Shown in pieces: positions 1 to 8,271 of a DNA stretch of 64,000 nt. The stretch spans positions 1 through 64,000 of the forward strand of contig CAWICZ010000011.1 in assembly GCA_963834825.1 (NCBI GenBank). Reading direction: 5' to 3'. Position 1 is the stretch's first letter. Every line of letters begins with the position of its first letter. Made by a program: the position numbers and the translations under genes. Under the pieces are notes generated by a model, which searched no databases, was not told the origin of the DNA, and worked only from the letters and a program-made list of their open reading frames with translations. The stretch is from JACDAN01 sp963834825 (lineage in GTDB: Bacteria > Actinomycetota > Thermoleophilia > Gaiellales > Gaiellaceae).

Positions 1-2
1 TG

Positions 3-179
3 AGGATCCGCTACACCCGCTACTGGCGCGTTCGCTCGGGCTCGGTCTGCGTCGAGCGCGTCGCAGGTGGGATGACGCAGCTCAGGGCGACGCAGCCGGG
101 GCGCTTTGCGCTCGCCGTGCCGGAGCAGCCGGCGTCGCTCGTTCGCCTGCTCGTGGGGCGACCCCCGGCGCGCTGCTGA
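3..179 (+). CDS. C-terminal end of a protein entering from the left edge (partial)
   Basis: An open frame runs from the left edge and ends at TGA 177-179. Its last 59 residues (RIRYTRYWRV..., ending LVGRPPARC) have the look of the C-terminal beta segment of large actinobacterial membrane proteins, but the family cannot be named. It overlaps the 3' end of the convergent membrane-protein gene by about 98 bases. That overlap is large enough that either this frame or the Ala/Pro/Arg-rich tail of the neighbour may be affected by a frameshift. Whether it is a real gene is uncertain. Confidence 0.35.
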   Translation, partial: RIRYTRYWRVRSGSVCVERVAGGMTQLRATQPGRFALAVPEQPASLVRLLVGRPPARC

Positions 180-1587
180 GGGCGAGATAGCCGGCGAGCC
201 CGGCGATGATCACGTCGTTCGGCGAGTCGTTGACGAGGAGCGAGACGGCCAGGGCGACGAGGTACGCGGTCAGCAGCGTTCGTCGCTCTCGGAGCGCAAG
301 CAGCGCGAGCACGACGATCCCGCCGCCGACGAGCAGGCCGACGCCCCAGCCCGAAGTCGCTCGAAGCCACGACAGCTCGAGGCGGCGCCAGAAGTCCTCG
401 GCGAGCCCTGCCGGTCCATCCGACAGCGCCTCCGTCACGTGACTCCCTCCGCCGAGCGCGAGGGCGAGCGCGAGTACACCGGCGGCCGCCGCCGCCGCGA
501 TCGCCGTGCGCCTGGTCAGCCCGTACTCCAACGCGATCAGGACCCCGTAGCCGGCGAGGAGGACGAGGACGCCGCCGCCGTCGGCTCCGAACTGGCTTCC
601 GCCCACGGTGAGCAGCGCGAGCGCCGCGACGGCTCCGAACGCCCAGAGCCCGAATCGCCGGCCCAGGATCGCCGCGCCGGCGAGGGCCGGCGCGAGCAGC
701 AACGTCGCGAGCAGGTTCGAGAGCCCGTAGAAGCGAGCGTTCTGGGTCGGGCCGAGCGGGGAAAGGGCGACCCAGCGGTCGTCGATCGCCATGGCGACCA
801 GGTAGGCGGCGAGCACTCCGGCGAGCAACAGCCCGTGGGCCACGAGCGGCAGCCGCGCGAAAACCAGCGCTGCGGCGGCGAAGAGGACGATGACCAGCAC
901 GTCCACCCAGACCTCGGTCGCACCCGCGATCCCGAGCGCAAGGTTGGCGAGCAGCACGGCTGCGAGCCCCGGCAGGACAGCTGCCGGGACGAAGACCGCG
1001 AGCGCCACGAGCAAGGCCAGGGAGACGAGGAGGACGGCGGTCTTGGCCTCGCGATTCGCCCTGATCCGCGCGTCCAGCCCGGTGAGCTCCGAAACGGGGT
1101 CGTCCGCCGCCGTCGAGCCGAGCCGACCCTCCCGATCGAGTGCGGTCGGCGCCACGTCGACGATGGAGACGAGCCCCGGGATTCGCGTCGACTCGGAGGT
1201 CAGGAGACCCCGGTACCCGGGGCCGAGGACGGCGATCGGGTAGCGACGATCGTTGGGCTGTAAGCCTCCTCTGGGGAGGCCGAGCACGATGACGCGGCCG
1301 GCGGGCGGGCCCTGGGCGAAGTCGGCCTCGACGAGACGATCGCCGGGAGGATTGTCGCCGAGAAGCGAGTTGCGGACCTCGCCCCGTTCGAGCGCGGCGA
1401 GCGCGCGCGCCGCGCTCGTCTCCGGTCCTGCATCGGGCACGAGCAGTCCGACGGCGCCCTGCTCCGAGAGCGGACGCAGGTCGGCGAGCTCGAGCCCGGG
1501 AACGACGACGACACGGAGCTCAGCGGCGCCCGCGGGCGCCGCGTACCCCGCGGCCACGAGCAGGGCCAAAGCTAGAATTTTCGGCAT
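82..1587 (-). CDS. Secreted/membrane protein, N-terminal extracytoplasmic domain plus about nine membrane helices
   Basis: The protein starts with a signal peptide (MPKILALALLVAAGYAAP, then AGAAE). A soluble domain of about 150 residues follows and then a polytopic membrane region from about residue 185 to 470. The soluble part carries phrases such as VIVLGLPRGG and VSIVDVAPTAL that recall alkaline-phosphatase-like folds, but no metal-binding set is visible and I do not assign activity. The tail is low-complexity Ala/Pro/Arg. The ATG at 1587 is preferred to an in-frame TTG at 1596 because it directly opens the signal peptide. This start codon interlocks with the divergent htpX start. Function unknown. 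Confidence 0.7.
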   Translation of the reverse strand: MPKILALALLVAAGYAAPAGAAELRVVVVPGLELADLRPLSEQGAVGLLVPDAGPETSAARALAALERGEVRNSLLGDNPPGDRLVEADFAQGPPAGRVIVLGLPRGGLQPNDRRYPIAVLGPGYRGLLTSESTRIPGLVSIVDVAPTALDREGRLGSTAADDPVSELTGLDARIRANREAKTAVLLVSLALLVALAVFVPAAVLPGLAAVLLANLALGIAGATEVWVDVLVIVLFAAAALVFARLPLVAHGLLLAGVLAAYLVAMAIDDRWVALSPLGPTQNARFYGLSNLLATLLLAPALAGAAILGRRFGLWAFGAVAALALLTVGGSQFGADGGGVLVLLAGYGVLIALEYGLTRRTAIAAAAAAGVLALALALGGGSHVTEALSDGPAGLAEDFWRRLELSWLRATSGWGVGLLVGGGIVVLALLALRERRTLLTAYLVALAVSLLVNDSPNDVIIAGLAGYLALSSAPGVAPRAGERATPAAPARRAQSAPAASP

Positions 1588-2492
1588 GAAACGCAAGGGT
1601 TACGGACGGGATTTCGGCCTGTCGGCACGCATGGTGACGACGTTGTTCCTGCTCGGCGCGCTGTACGTCGCGTTCTTCGTCGTGCTCGTCAGCGTGATCC
1701 AGGCGCCGTTCTTCCTCATCCTCGTCTTCATGGGCGGGCTGGCGTTCCTCCAGTACTTCACCTCGGACAAGATCGCTCTCGCCGCCTCGCGCGCGAAGAT
1801 CGTCGATCGCGACGAGGCCCCTGAGCTGCACGACATGATCGAGCGGCTCAGCGCGATGGCCGACCTGCCGAAGCCGCGGGTGGCGGTGATTCCGACCGAC
1901 ATGCCGAACGCGTTCGCCACCGGCCGGAGCCCGAAGCACGTCGGTCGTCGCCGTGACCGAAGGCCTCTGGAATCGGCTCAGCAAGCCGGAGATCGAGGGC
2001 GTCCTCGCCCACGAGCTCTCGCATATCGGCAACCGCGACGTCGCGATCATGACGATCTCGAGCTTCTTCGCCATGGTCGCCGCCCTGCTGATGCGGATGG
2101 GTCTCTGGGGCGGGATGTTCGGCGGCGACCGCGACCGCTCCGGCGGCGCGCCGGTCTGGCTGATCATGTTCGCCGTCTCGTTGCTGACCTACGTGCTCAG
2201 CTACGTGCTGATCCTGATGATCTCGCGCTACCGCGAGTACGCGGCCGACCGCGGCGCCGCCATCATCACCGGCGCGCCCGAGAATCTGATGAGCGCACTC
2301 CAGCGGATCTCGTCGAACATGACGCAGATCCCGCAGCGCGATCTCCGCGAGCTGCAGGGCATGAACGCGTTCTTCATCGTCCCGACGAGCGTCAAGTCGA
2401 CGTTCGCCGAGCTCTTCATGACCCACCCGCCGCTGGAGAAGCGGCTCGCGCGGCTGGCCGAGATCGCGCGCGAGATGGGTCGTCCGGTCTAG
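1586..2492 (+). CDS. htpX: HtpX-type M48 membrane zinc metalloprotease (single-base frameshift)
   Basis: HtpX is an integral membrane protease that degrades damaged membrane proteins. Two N-terminal helices (about residues 15-55) precede the conserved GRSPKH segment. The reading frame is then lost at base 1940: removing one G restores GRSPKHSVVAVTEGLW, which aligns directly with the family. The second frame carries the zinc motif HELSH (VLAHELSHIGN), two more membrane segments and the third-ligand region YREYAADRGA, and ends in a normal C-terminus. The total length fits the family. pspAB follows in the same frame just after the stop. The ATG lies in CATG, shared with the divergent gene. An insertion error in the assembly is likelier than a pseudogene. 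Confidence 0.85.
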
Positions 2493-2498
2493 GTCTGC

Positions 2499-3068
2499 CT
2501 GGGCTTCCGAGACGCCCTCTTCGGACGGAGGGGCCTGAAGAAGGCCGAGCGGGAGGCTCTCTTCGCGCTGCCGGCTGCTGCGGTGACGATGGACGTCGAG
2601 CTGGGACTGCGCTCGGCCGGCGTCGCCGCGGTGATCTTCAAGCCGCTCTCGGCCGGAGAGTTCGTACGGGCCGAGAACGAGCTGCAGGAGCTCCTCGATG
2701 TCGCGGCGCGGGAGTCGAGCTCCCGGATCGAGCGGAGGACGGATTCCTACGGCTACGAGTGGCTGATCATCCGGGACGACGACGTCGAGGACCTCGTCAC
2801 GACCGTCCATCTCGTCGCGTCGGAGCTGACCGAGCGCGGCTTCGGCGAGCAGCTGCTGGCGGCGGCGTTCAGGTTCGAAGGCGGCAAGCACCCGCTCGTC
2901 CTGATCTACGGCTACAAGCGCGGGGCCTTCTGGCCGTTCGTCCCGACCGGCGAGGGGCAGGAGCGCGACAACGCCGAGGAGCTGGAACTGAAGGCGAAGC
3001 TGGAGAAGGAGCTCCCGATCGAGCAAGACCTCAGCCGCTGGTTCGGCCTCTTCGACGCGCCCCTCTAG
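2499..3068 (+). CDS. pspAB: PspA-associated protein PspAB
   Basis: About 189 residues resemble PspAB, a soluble partner found beside PspA and HtpX in actinobacteria and archaea. The conserved opening GFRDALFGRR lies upstream of the first canonical start (GTG 2583). Reading back in frame gives CTG at 2499 and then the htpX stop TAG (2490-2492), so the gene either uses a rare CTG start or has lost its ATG. Recognisable blocks are LFALPAAAV, GVAAVIFKPL, SYGYEWLIIRDDD, LIYGYKRGAFWPF and the C-terminal RWFGLFDAPL. It lies seven bases after htpX in the same frame, so the two are surely cotranscribed. Family call is moderately sure; the start is not. Confidence 0.7.
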   Translation: MGFRDALFGRRGLKKAEREALFALPAAAVTMDVELGLRSAGVAAVIFKPLSAGEFVRAENELQELLDVAARESSSRIERRTDSYGYEWLIIRDDDVEDLVTTVHLVASELTERGFGEQLLAAAFRFEGGKHPLVLIYGYKRGAFWPFVPTGEGQERDNAEELELKAKLEKELPIEQDLSRWFGLFDAPL

Positions 3069-3221
3069 GCGTTTCCGCGCCCGAGGGCGACATCGATCGG
3101 CCGCCGGAGCGCGGCTTTGCCGCGCGGGAGGCACACAAACCGAGAAATGTCCGTGGGGCGCGAGCGCCAGACGCCGGCTCCGTCCACCGTTGGAGCGAGA
3201 CGCCGCCAGCAAGGAGGGGGT

Positions 3222-3250
3222 CCGTGGGGGAACCAGGGGTTCCCCCACGG
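3222..3250. terminator. Perfect 13-bp hairpin between convergent genes (bidirectional terminator candidate)
   Basis: CCGTGGGGGAACC and GGTTCCCCCACGG form an uninterrupted 13-bp stem around a 3-base loop. The hairpin sits between the end of pspAB (3068) and the end of the bicupin gene (3253), which converge. There is no T tract, as is common for actinobacterial terminators. Confidence 0.6.
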
Positions 3251-3252
3251 CG

Positions 3253-4197
3253 TTAGCCGCCGAACTCGGTTTCGCCGTCCGAATACTCGAGCGCGTCGAG
3301 CCGGGCGATCAGGCCGACCCCGCGGAAGTTGATCTTGTTCGAGTGCGGGTAGTAGGCGATGTCGTTCGGGTCCTTCGTGCCGTAGACGAGCATCACGGCG
3401 CCGTCGTCCCCGCCGCGGAAGAAGTGCGAGATCCTCGTCCCCGCCGGGCGGCAGACCACATGGCCGGCCCGCAGCTCGTGGGTCTCCGTCTCGACGCCGT
3501 CCGCGACGAGCCTCGGGCTGGGGATGAGCTCGAGCTTCGCGGTGCCCTCGAGCATCACGAAGATCTCTTGCTCGGCCGAGTGGCAGTGGGCCGGCACCGC
3601 GGCGACGCCCGGAGCCAGCGTCCGATGGTGGAGGCCGGCTTTCACGGCGCCCGCCTCGGTCGCGATGATCCGGTCGCCTTCCTCGTCGGGCTGGAGCGCG
3701 TCGACGTTGACGATGTTCTTCGGCCGCTCGGCGGGCTCGCCGACCTCCGGCTCGCCGGCCGCGATCTCCTGCTCCCAGGGATGCCCGCCTTGGCCGGACT
3801 GCACCCAGCTCCGGCCCAGCCAGGTGACGCCGGCCCGCGGCAGCGTCGCGTGCCCGTCGTACCCGAACCGTCCGAAGACGAGCACGTCGAGGCCGTCGTC
3901 GCCGGCCCGCAGCGTGTGCGCCTCGCGTCCGGCCCGGTGGACGATGCAGTCGCCCTCGCGGACCTCGTAGACCTCACCGTTCTGCCACGACAGGCCTGAG
4001 CCGCGGAGCACGTAGAAGATCTCCTCGTCCTCGACGTGCGCCGGCGTCGACCAGCGATTCGGAACGATGTCGATCCGGTTGACGGTGTAGTCCTTCGCGC
4101 CGGCCGCCCGGCCGAGGAACCGCCAGGTAGCGGCGAAGTGGCCCTCCTCGTCCGGGTTCGCCTCGACGTCGTCCCAGTGGACGATGCCGCCTCCCAC
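3253..4197 (-). CDS. Bicupin domain protein
   Basis: The 314 residues form two cupin domains. The first (about 30-135) has the HVEDEEIFYVLRG and GDCIVHRAGREAH motif pair; the second (about 185-290) has HCHSAEQEIFVMLEG and GHVVCRPAGTRISH. Both keep His/Glu residues able to bind a metal. No substrate can be inferred. The GTG start at 4197 shares its first G with the TAG stop of pspAA (TAGTG), so translation is probably coupled to the psp operon. That context suggests a stress-linked role, but this is inference. It ends at a strong hairpin. Confidence 0.8.
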   Translation of the reverse strand: MGGGIVHWDDVEANPDEEGHFAATWRFLGRAAGAKDYTVNRIDIVPNRWSTPAHVEDEEIFYVLRGSGLSWQNGEVYEVREGDCIVHRAGREAHTLRAGDDGLDVLVFGRFGYDGHATLPRAGVTWLGRSWVQSGQGGHPWEQEIAAGEPEVGEPAERPKNIVNVDALQPDEEGDRIIATEAGAVKAGLHHRTLAPGVAAVPAHCHSAEQEIFVMLEGTAKLELIPSPRLVADGVETETHELRAGHVVCRPAGTRISHFFRGGDDGAVMLVYGTKDPNDIAYYPHSNKINFRGVGLIARLDALEYSDGETEFGG

Positions 4198-4487
4198 TAG
4201 CGAGCCGGGAGGTCGGGAATCAGCCCTTCGTCGGAGAACAGCGCGCGTGTCTCCTCGAGCGTGAGGTCGCTCGGCGGGATGATCAGATCCGACGCCGCGA
4301 GCTCGTCGTCCGGCAGCCGCTCGCCCTCTTCCCGCACGAGCTGCGCCATCTCGTCCAGGACCTGGTCGAGCGCGGGCTCGTCCTCTCGGTCGATCGTTTC
4401 GACCGCCTTGGCGTCGAGCTCGTTCAGCCGGCTCTGAAGCGCCTCGTCGATCCGATACTGCCCCTCGCCCATCAACCGGGCGATCAC
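4197..4487 (-). CDS. pspAA: PspA-associated protein PspAA
   Basis: This 96-residue protein matches PspAA, the small partner encoded directly after pspA in actinobacteria: MIARLMGEGQYRI at the start, an acidic helical middle and a C-terminal EETRALFSDEGLIPD segment. The GTG start at 4487 overlaps the pspA stop as GTGA. A long open frame continues upstream, but antisense to other genes and without family resemblance, so the short form is chosen. PspAA is thought to act with PspA in membrane-stress response; the exact role is unknown. Confidence 0.8.
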   Translation of the reverse strand: MIARLMGEGQYRIDEALQSRLNELDAKAVETIDREDEPALDQVLDEMAQLVREEGERLPDDELAASDLIIPPSDLTLEETRALFSDEGLIPDLPAR

Positions 4488-5215
4488 TGGTCGAGCTCCT
4501 TCTGCGCTGAGCCGGCCCCGACCTCGGCCTTGAGCCGCTCGAGCTCGGCGTCGACCTGCTTCCCCGCCGAGATCTGCGCGAGCTCGCGGTCGAGCTGCGA
4601 CTGGTCGCCCGCCGTGAAGTCCTCGAGCGTCCCGGACTCGATCAGCTCCTCGACCGCGCCCGCGCGCGCCTGCATCTGCTCGGTCTTGTCCTGGGCCCGC
4701 TGGATCGCCAGGCCGGTGTCGGCCATTTGCTCGCCGATGCCCGTCGCCGCCTCGCCGATTCGTACCTGCGCCTCGGCGGCCGAGTACTGGGCCTTGATGA
4801 CCTCTTTCTGCGAACGGAAGGCCTCGATCTTCGCCGAGAGCTGCTTCTCCGAGCTCGCGAGCTTGTCCTGCTGGCTCTCGAGCTGCTGGATCTGCACGTC
4901 GAGATCCTGGAGCTGCTGCTGCGCGAGCGTCTTTCGCTCGAGCGCCTGGCGGGCGAGATCCTCCCGGCCGGCGCCGACGGCGTCGCGCGCCTGGGTGTCG
5001 AGCTTGACGAGGCTCTGCTCGAGCTTGTCGGCCTGGAGCTGGAGCCGCTTCTTCGACGTGACCACGTCGGCGATCCCGCGCTTTACGTTCTGGAGCAGCT
5101 TCAGCTGCTCCTCGTACGAGTAGTCCAGCGTCTCGGACGGGTCCTCGGCCCGATCGAGCAGCCTGTTCAGCTTCGACTTGATCACCAACGACATGCGCTC
5201 CAACAACCCGGCCAC
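4484..5215 (-). CDS. pspA: Phage shock protein A (PspA/IM30 family)
   Basis: PspA is a peripheral membrane protein, related to ESCRT-III, that coats and stabilises damaged inner membrane. The 243 residues are almost entirely helical: an N-terminal amphipathic segment (MAGLLERMSLVIKSKLNRLL), the conserved DPSETLDYSYEEQLKLLQ block, then long coiled coils rich in Gln, Glu and Lys. The GTG at 5215 is chosen because a GGAGG lies about seven bases upstream and the longer frame (5245) adds non-conserved residues. It leads the operon pspA-pspAA-bicupin, each step overlapping. htpX and pspAB lie convergently 1.1 kb away, giving a complete actinobacterial Psp set. Confidence 0.92.
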   Translation of the reverse strand: MAGLLERMSLVIKSKLNRLLDRAEDPSETLDYSYEEQLKLLQNVKRGIADVVTSKKRLQLQADKLEQSLVKLDTQARDAVGAGREDLARQALERKTLAQQQLQDLDVQIQQLESQQDKLASSEKQLSAKIEAFRSQKEVIKAQYSAAEAQVRIGEAATGIGEQMADTGLAIQRAQDKTEQMQARAGAVEELIESGTLEDFTAGDQSQLDRELAQISAGKQVDAELERLKAEVGAGSAQKELDQ

Positions 5216-5258
5216 TTGATCTCCTCCCTCGGTTCGCTGGCACATAGCCTATGCACGC

Positions 5259-5909
5259 GTGCTCGTCGAGCGAAGCTTGCATCCGACCTGGCTCTCGAAC
5301 GCCTACCTGGTCGCCGACCGGGAGGGCGGTGCCGCGGTCTACGTGGACAGCGGGGCCCCGCTGGAGCCGCTCATCGCTGCGGCCGAGCGCTGGGGGGTCC
5401 GGCCGAGCCACGTCCTCCGCACGCACGGTGATCTCGATCACGTCGAGCACGAGGAGGAGCTCGGACTGCCTGTCGTCACCGGCCCGCTCGAAGTCGGCGA
5501 GCTCGAGTTCGACGCGATCGCGACCCCCGGCCACTCCGACGATCACATCGCGTTCGTCGTCGGCGATGTCTGCTTCTCGGGCGACGTTCTCTTCAAGGAC
5601 GCGGTCGGCGGCGGCGACCCCGACCAGGTGCGCGACTCGGTGATGCGCCTGATGGACCTGCCGCACGAGACACGCGTCCTGCCCGGGCACACGGACGAGA
5701 CGACGATCGGCCGCGAGTGGGAGGAGAACCCGTTCGTCCGGGTCTGGCGCGGCGTCGAGCCGGAAGGGACGGAGCGTTGCCGCGTCGGCAGCCGCGAAGG
5801 CGTGATCGCCGTCTGGTCACCCGATTACGACGGCAAGGGGAAGGCCTGGGTGCGGTTCGACGAGGGCGGCGGCCGAATTCTCGGCGGCTCCCGCGTCGAG
5901 CGTCTGTGA
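5259..5909 (+). CDS. MBL-fold metallo-hydrolase with an altered metal motif
   Basis: The 216-residue metallo-beta-lactamase-fold protein has its metal motif as THGDLDHV: the usual H-x-H-x-D-H becomes H-x-D-x-D-H, with Asp in place of the second His. Later ligands look intact: TPGHSDDH, FSGDVLF and LPGHTDET, as in glyoxalase-II-like enzymes. A C-terminal extension of about 50 residues (GSREGVIAVWSP...) is not part of the core. The GTG start lies 43 bases from the divergent pspA. The stop overlaps the next gene as GTGA. Substrate unknown. Confidence 0.8.
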   Translation: MLVERSLHPTWLSNAYLVADREGGAAVYVDSGAPLEPLIAAAERWGVRPSHVLRTHGDLDHVEHEEELGLPVVTGPLEVGELEFDAIATPGHSDDHIAFVVGDVCFSGDVLFKDAVGGGDPDQVRDSVMRLMDLPHETRVLPGHTDETTIGREWEENPFVRVWRGVEPEGTERCRVGSREGVIAVWSPDYDGKGKAWVRFDEGGGRILGGSRVERL

Positions 5910-6620
5910 CCGTCGGGCTCCTCTTCCCAGGCGATATGGGGGCGGCGGTGGGCAACGCCGTCGATGGGGAGGTCCTCTGGGCGAGCAACGGCCGAAGCGA
6001 AGCGACGCGGCAGCGGGCCGCCGGTTTCACCGACGCGGGCTCCTTTGGACGAGCTCGTTCGGCGCAGCGACCTCGTGCTCTCGATCTGCCCGCCGGCGAT
6101 TGCCGAGGACGTGGCTCGACAGGTCTTCGACCTGGGCTTCGACGGCGTCTACGTCGAGGCGAACGCGATCTCGCCCGAGCGGATGCGGCGGATCGCCACG
6201 CTCGGACCGAAGGTCGTCGACGGGTCGATCATCGCGGCCAGCGGCATCAGCCTCTACCTCGCCGGCGAGGGAGCGGAGCAGGTCGCGGAGCTCTTCGACG
6301 ACGACGAGGTGACGGCGATCGCACTGGACGCTCCGGTGGGCGCCGCGTCCGGGCTGAAGATGGCGTTCGGCGGCTGGAACAAGATCGGGATCGCACTGAC
6401 CGGTCAGGCTCACGCGATCGCCCAGGCTTACGGGGTCACCGAACAGCTGGAAGCGGAAGGTGTTCCTGCCGATCGGCTGCAATGGGTGGCCGACCGGGCC
6501 TGGCGCTGGGCTCCCGAGATGGAGGAGATCGGCGACCTGTGCCGTGAGCTCGGCCTGTCGGAGGCGATCCCCCGGGGCGCCGCCGAGTTCTATCGCGGGC
6601 TAAGCGAAGAACGCAGCTAG
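5906..6620 (+). CDS. NAD(P)-binding 6-phosphogluconate-dehydrogenase-like oxidoreductase (DUF1932 type, frameshifted)
   Basis: The N-terminus (VTVGLLFPGDMGAAVG) is a dinucleotide-binding beta-alpha-beta unit with a GxxGxxxG-like turn. The frame breaks at T6044-6046: deleting one T gives TDAGSLDELVRRSDLVLSIC and continues to the stop. The rest has the expected VYVEANAISPERM, VVDGSIIAAS and the helical C-terminal domain (GGWNKIGIALTGQAHAIA) of the DUF1932-type dehydrogenases. The GTG start overlaps the stop of the hydrolase (GTGA), so they are translationally coupled. The end overlaps the convergent glycosylase gene by 21 bases. Substrate unknown; the frameshift is probably an assembly error. 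Confidence 0.7.
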
Positions 6621-7640
6621 TCGCTTCGCTTCGTCTTGGAGGTCGCGCCGTGCTGTGCGGGGCAACGGCGCGAACTGATCGAGCTCGACCTTGCCGTTCT
6701 CGTAGCGCCAGGTTCCGGCTACCTGCCCGTCGACCAGGAACGTGTTCACGGAGTGGGGTGTCTTCGTGTTGAAGACGAGCGGGCGGTACTCCTCCGGCAG
6801 AATCTGCGTGCGGCGGGCGTGGGCGAGCAGCGTCGCGTCCCAGACGGGCAGGAAGCGAGGCGGCGCGGGGGTGTCGGGATCGGGCAGCGCCGCACGCGGC
6901 AGGTCGACGAGCTCCTTGCCGCGCTTGTCGCGCAAGCGCCTGAGCGTGAGGCCCTCCAGCGCGGCCGCGATCTTGTCCGCGGGCATCATGGCGAAGTCGG
7001 CGATGTCTTTGCGGTGGGCAGGGCCGAACGCGCCGAGGTAGCGGCGAACGAGCAGCTCGAGCCCCTCGTCCGGATCGGCCTCGTCAGGCCCGACCCAGTC
7101 CTCGGCCAGGCCGTAGAGGTCGGCCCGCCGCTGCTCCCAGGTCCCGGAGGGTGGTACACGGACGAGGTCGACGTAGGCGCCGATGCCGAGCGCGATCTGA
7201 CGTCCGAGGTGCTCTTCGACCTCCTTGCGCCGGCGCGGCCCCTCGGCGAGGAAGCGCCGCAGCTTCTTCGCGGCCGCCCTCATCGTGCGTGGGTCGGCCT
7301 TTGGATGGACCCGCTCCCACCACTCGGTGCGCGGGCCGCGGATCGCCGCCGTGAACGGCCAGTAGTCCGCCTTCGAGACGAGGTGGATCGTCGCCCGCAT
7401 CATCGTCCCCTGGACGACCGACCGCCGCTCGAGCGCGCGCGTGACGGCGTCCCGCTCGAGCCCGGCGAGCCGAGACCAGAGCCCGACGTACATCGAAGGC
7501 GCGTACTGGGCCTGGATTGCGCCGATCCGCTCGAGCGCCTTCGGAAGGCTCATCCGACGCCGTTCGAGCAGCAGCTGCCGCGCGAGCAGTGCGCGGTTGA
7601 GCTCGCGTTGAGTGAGCACCCGCTCGCCCTTGGCCGCCAC
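6600..7640 (-). CDS. AlkZ/YcaQ-type winged-helix DNA glycosylase family protein
   Basis: The 346-residue protein belongs to the HTH_42 winged-helix family, whose members AlkZ and YcaQ excise crosslinked or alkylated bases. The N-terminal helix LTQRELNRALLARQLLLER and the catalytic-type QxQ motif (IGAIQAQYAPS) are present. Also present are the QGTMMRATIHLVS strand pair, the central winged helices and the FLPVWDATLLAHARR, NTFLVDGQVAGTW and C-terminal blocks. Biochemical activity in this clade is not assured, since many actinobacterial paralogs are uncharacterised. tRNA-Ala lies divergently 28 bases upstream. Confidence 0.75.
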   Translation of the reverse strand: MAAKGERVLTQRELNRALLARQLLLERRRMSLPKALERIGAIQAQYAPSMYVGLWSRLAGLERDAVTRALERRSVVQGTMMRATIHLVSKADYWPFTAAIRGPRTEWWERVHPKADPRTMRAAAKKLRRFLAEGPRRRKEVEEHLGRQIALGIGAYVDLVRVPPSGTWEQRRADLYGLAEDWVGPDEADPDEGLELLVRRYLGAFGPAHRKDIADFAMMPADKIAAALEGLTLRRLRDKRGKELVDLPRAALPDPDTPAPPRFLPVWDATLLAHARRTQILPEEYRPLVFNTKTPHSVNTFLVDGQVAGTWRYENGKVELDQFAPLPRTARRDLQDEAKRLAAFFA

Positions 7641-7667
7641 GACTCGAAGCTACACTAGGTCGCTCCC

Positions 7668-7740
<73 letters not shown>

Positions 7741-7741
7741 T

Positions 7742-7758
7742 CGCTTCGTTAAGCGTTT
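7742..7758 (+). terminator. Short hairpin with T run after tRNA-Ala
   Basis: CGCTT-cgtt-AAGCG followed by TTT directly after the tRNA forms a small intrinsic-terminator-like hairpin. Because it lies just past the att core, it would have arrived with the inserted element. Confidence 0.4.
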
Positions 7759-7760
7759 GC

Positions 7761-7786
7761 GCCTCTCGGCAACGCGTCCGAGAGGC
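7761..7786. repeat. 9-bp inverted repeat downstream of tRNA-Ala
   Basis: GCCTCTCGG and CCGAGAGGC form a perfect 9-bp stem with an 8-base loop at the left end of the island. It may be a second terminator or a recombinase-binding structure. The roughly 460 bases from here to 8272 hold no convincing gene, only the TGTGATCAGT repeats and GC-rich low-complexity sequence. Confidence 0.4.
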
Positions 7787-7788
7787 GG

Positions 7789-7812
7789 TGTGATCAGTCG
7801 TGTGATCAGTAG
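7789..7812 (+). repeat. Tandem TGTGATCAGT repeats at the left island end
   Basis: TGTGATCAGT occurs at 7789-7798 and 7801-7810. The second copy extended to TGTGATCAGTAG (7801-7812) recurs exactly once near the right end at 11266-11277. A 12-bp word shared only by the two ends of the island is compatible with arm-type recombinase sites. Functional assignment is inference. Confidence 0.4.
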
Positions 7813-8271
7813 ACGTACTCACGCGGTTGGCGGCTCCTCGTACACGTCTTACGCGCGACGCGGTGGCTGGCGGGGCTAATCCTGCTCCCCGTCCACGCCC
7901 TCAAACGCGGCCGCCAGCAGGGACCCGCGCGCCCGAACGGAGCGGGAGGGGTACCCCGCCACCCCACCGCACCCCGCGCGGGGAGTCAGCAGGGGTCGAA
8001 CTCGAGCGTGATTCGACTGACCACAAAGTGCTCACGCTGGCCAGCATCCCGCTCTGTTGGAGCGCTCTAGCGCCGACCGCCGGGGGGACGGTCAGGTGTC
8101 CAGGCGATTGAATGGCTGGCTCGGCCCTGGCCCGACCCTTTCAAGTGCAGGAGCTTTGTAGGCGGCAGTCGGCCAATTAACCGCCCGGGGCTACTCGCTT
8201 CCCTTCTCGCCCGTGTGCGGGCGGGGGCGGGGTGATGTGGGGGGCGGGTACCAGCCTCGTGGGCGGCCCTC

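Noticed and set aside
4488..5690. N-terminal part of a 497-codon frame containing pspAA
   Set aside because: It is a shadow of pspA and the MBL-fold gene; only the last 96 codons match PspAA.
7827..8111. 94-residue ORF at the left of the island
   Set aside because: Pro/Arg-rich composition, no ribosome site or motif; likely non-coding.
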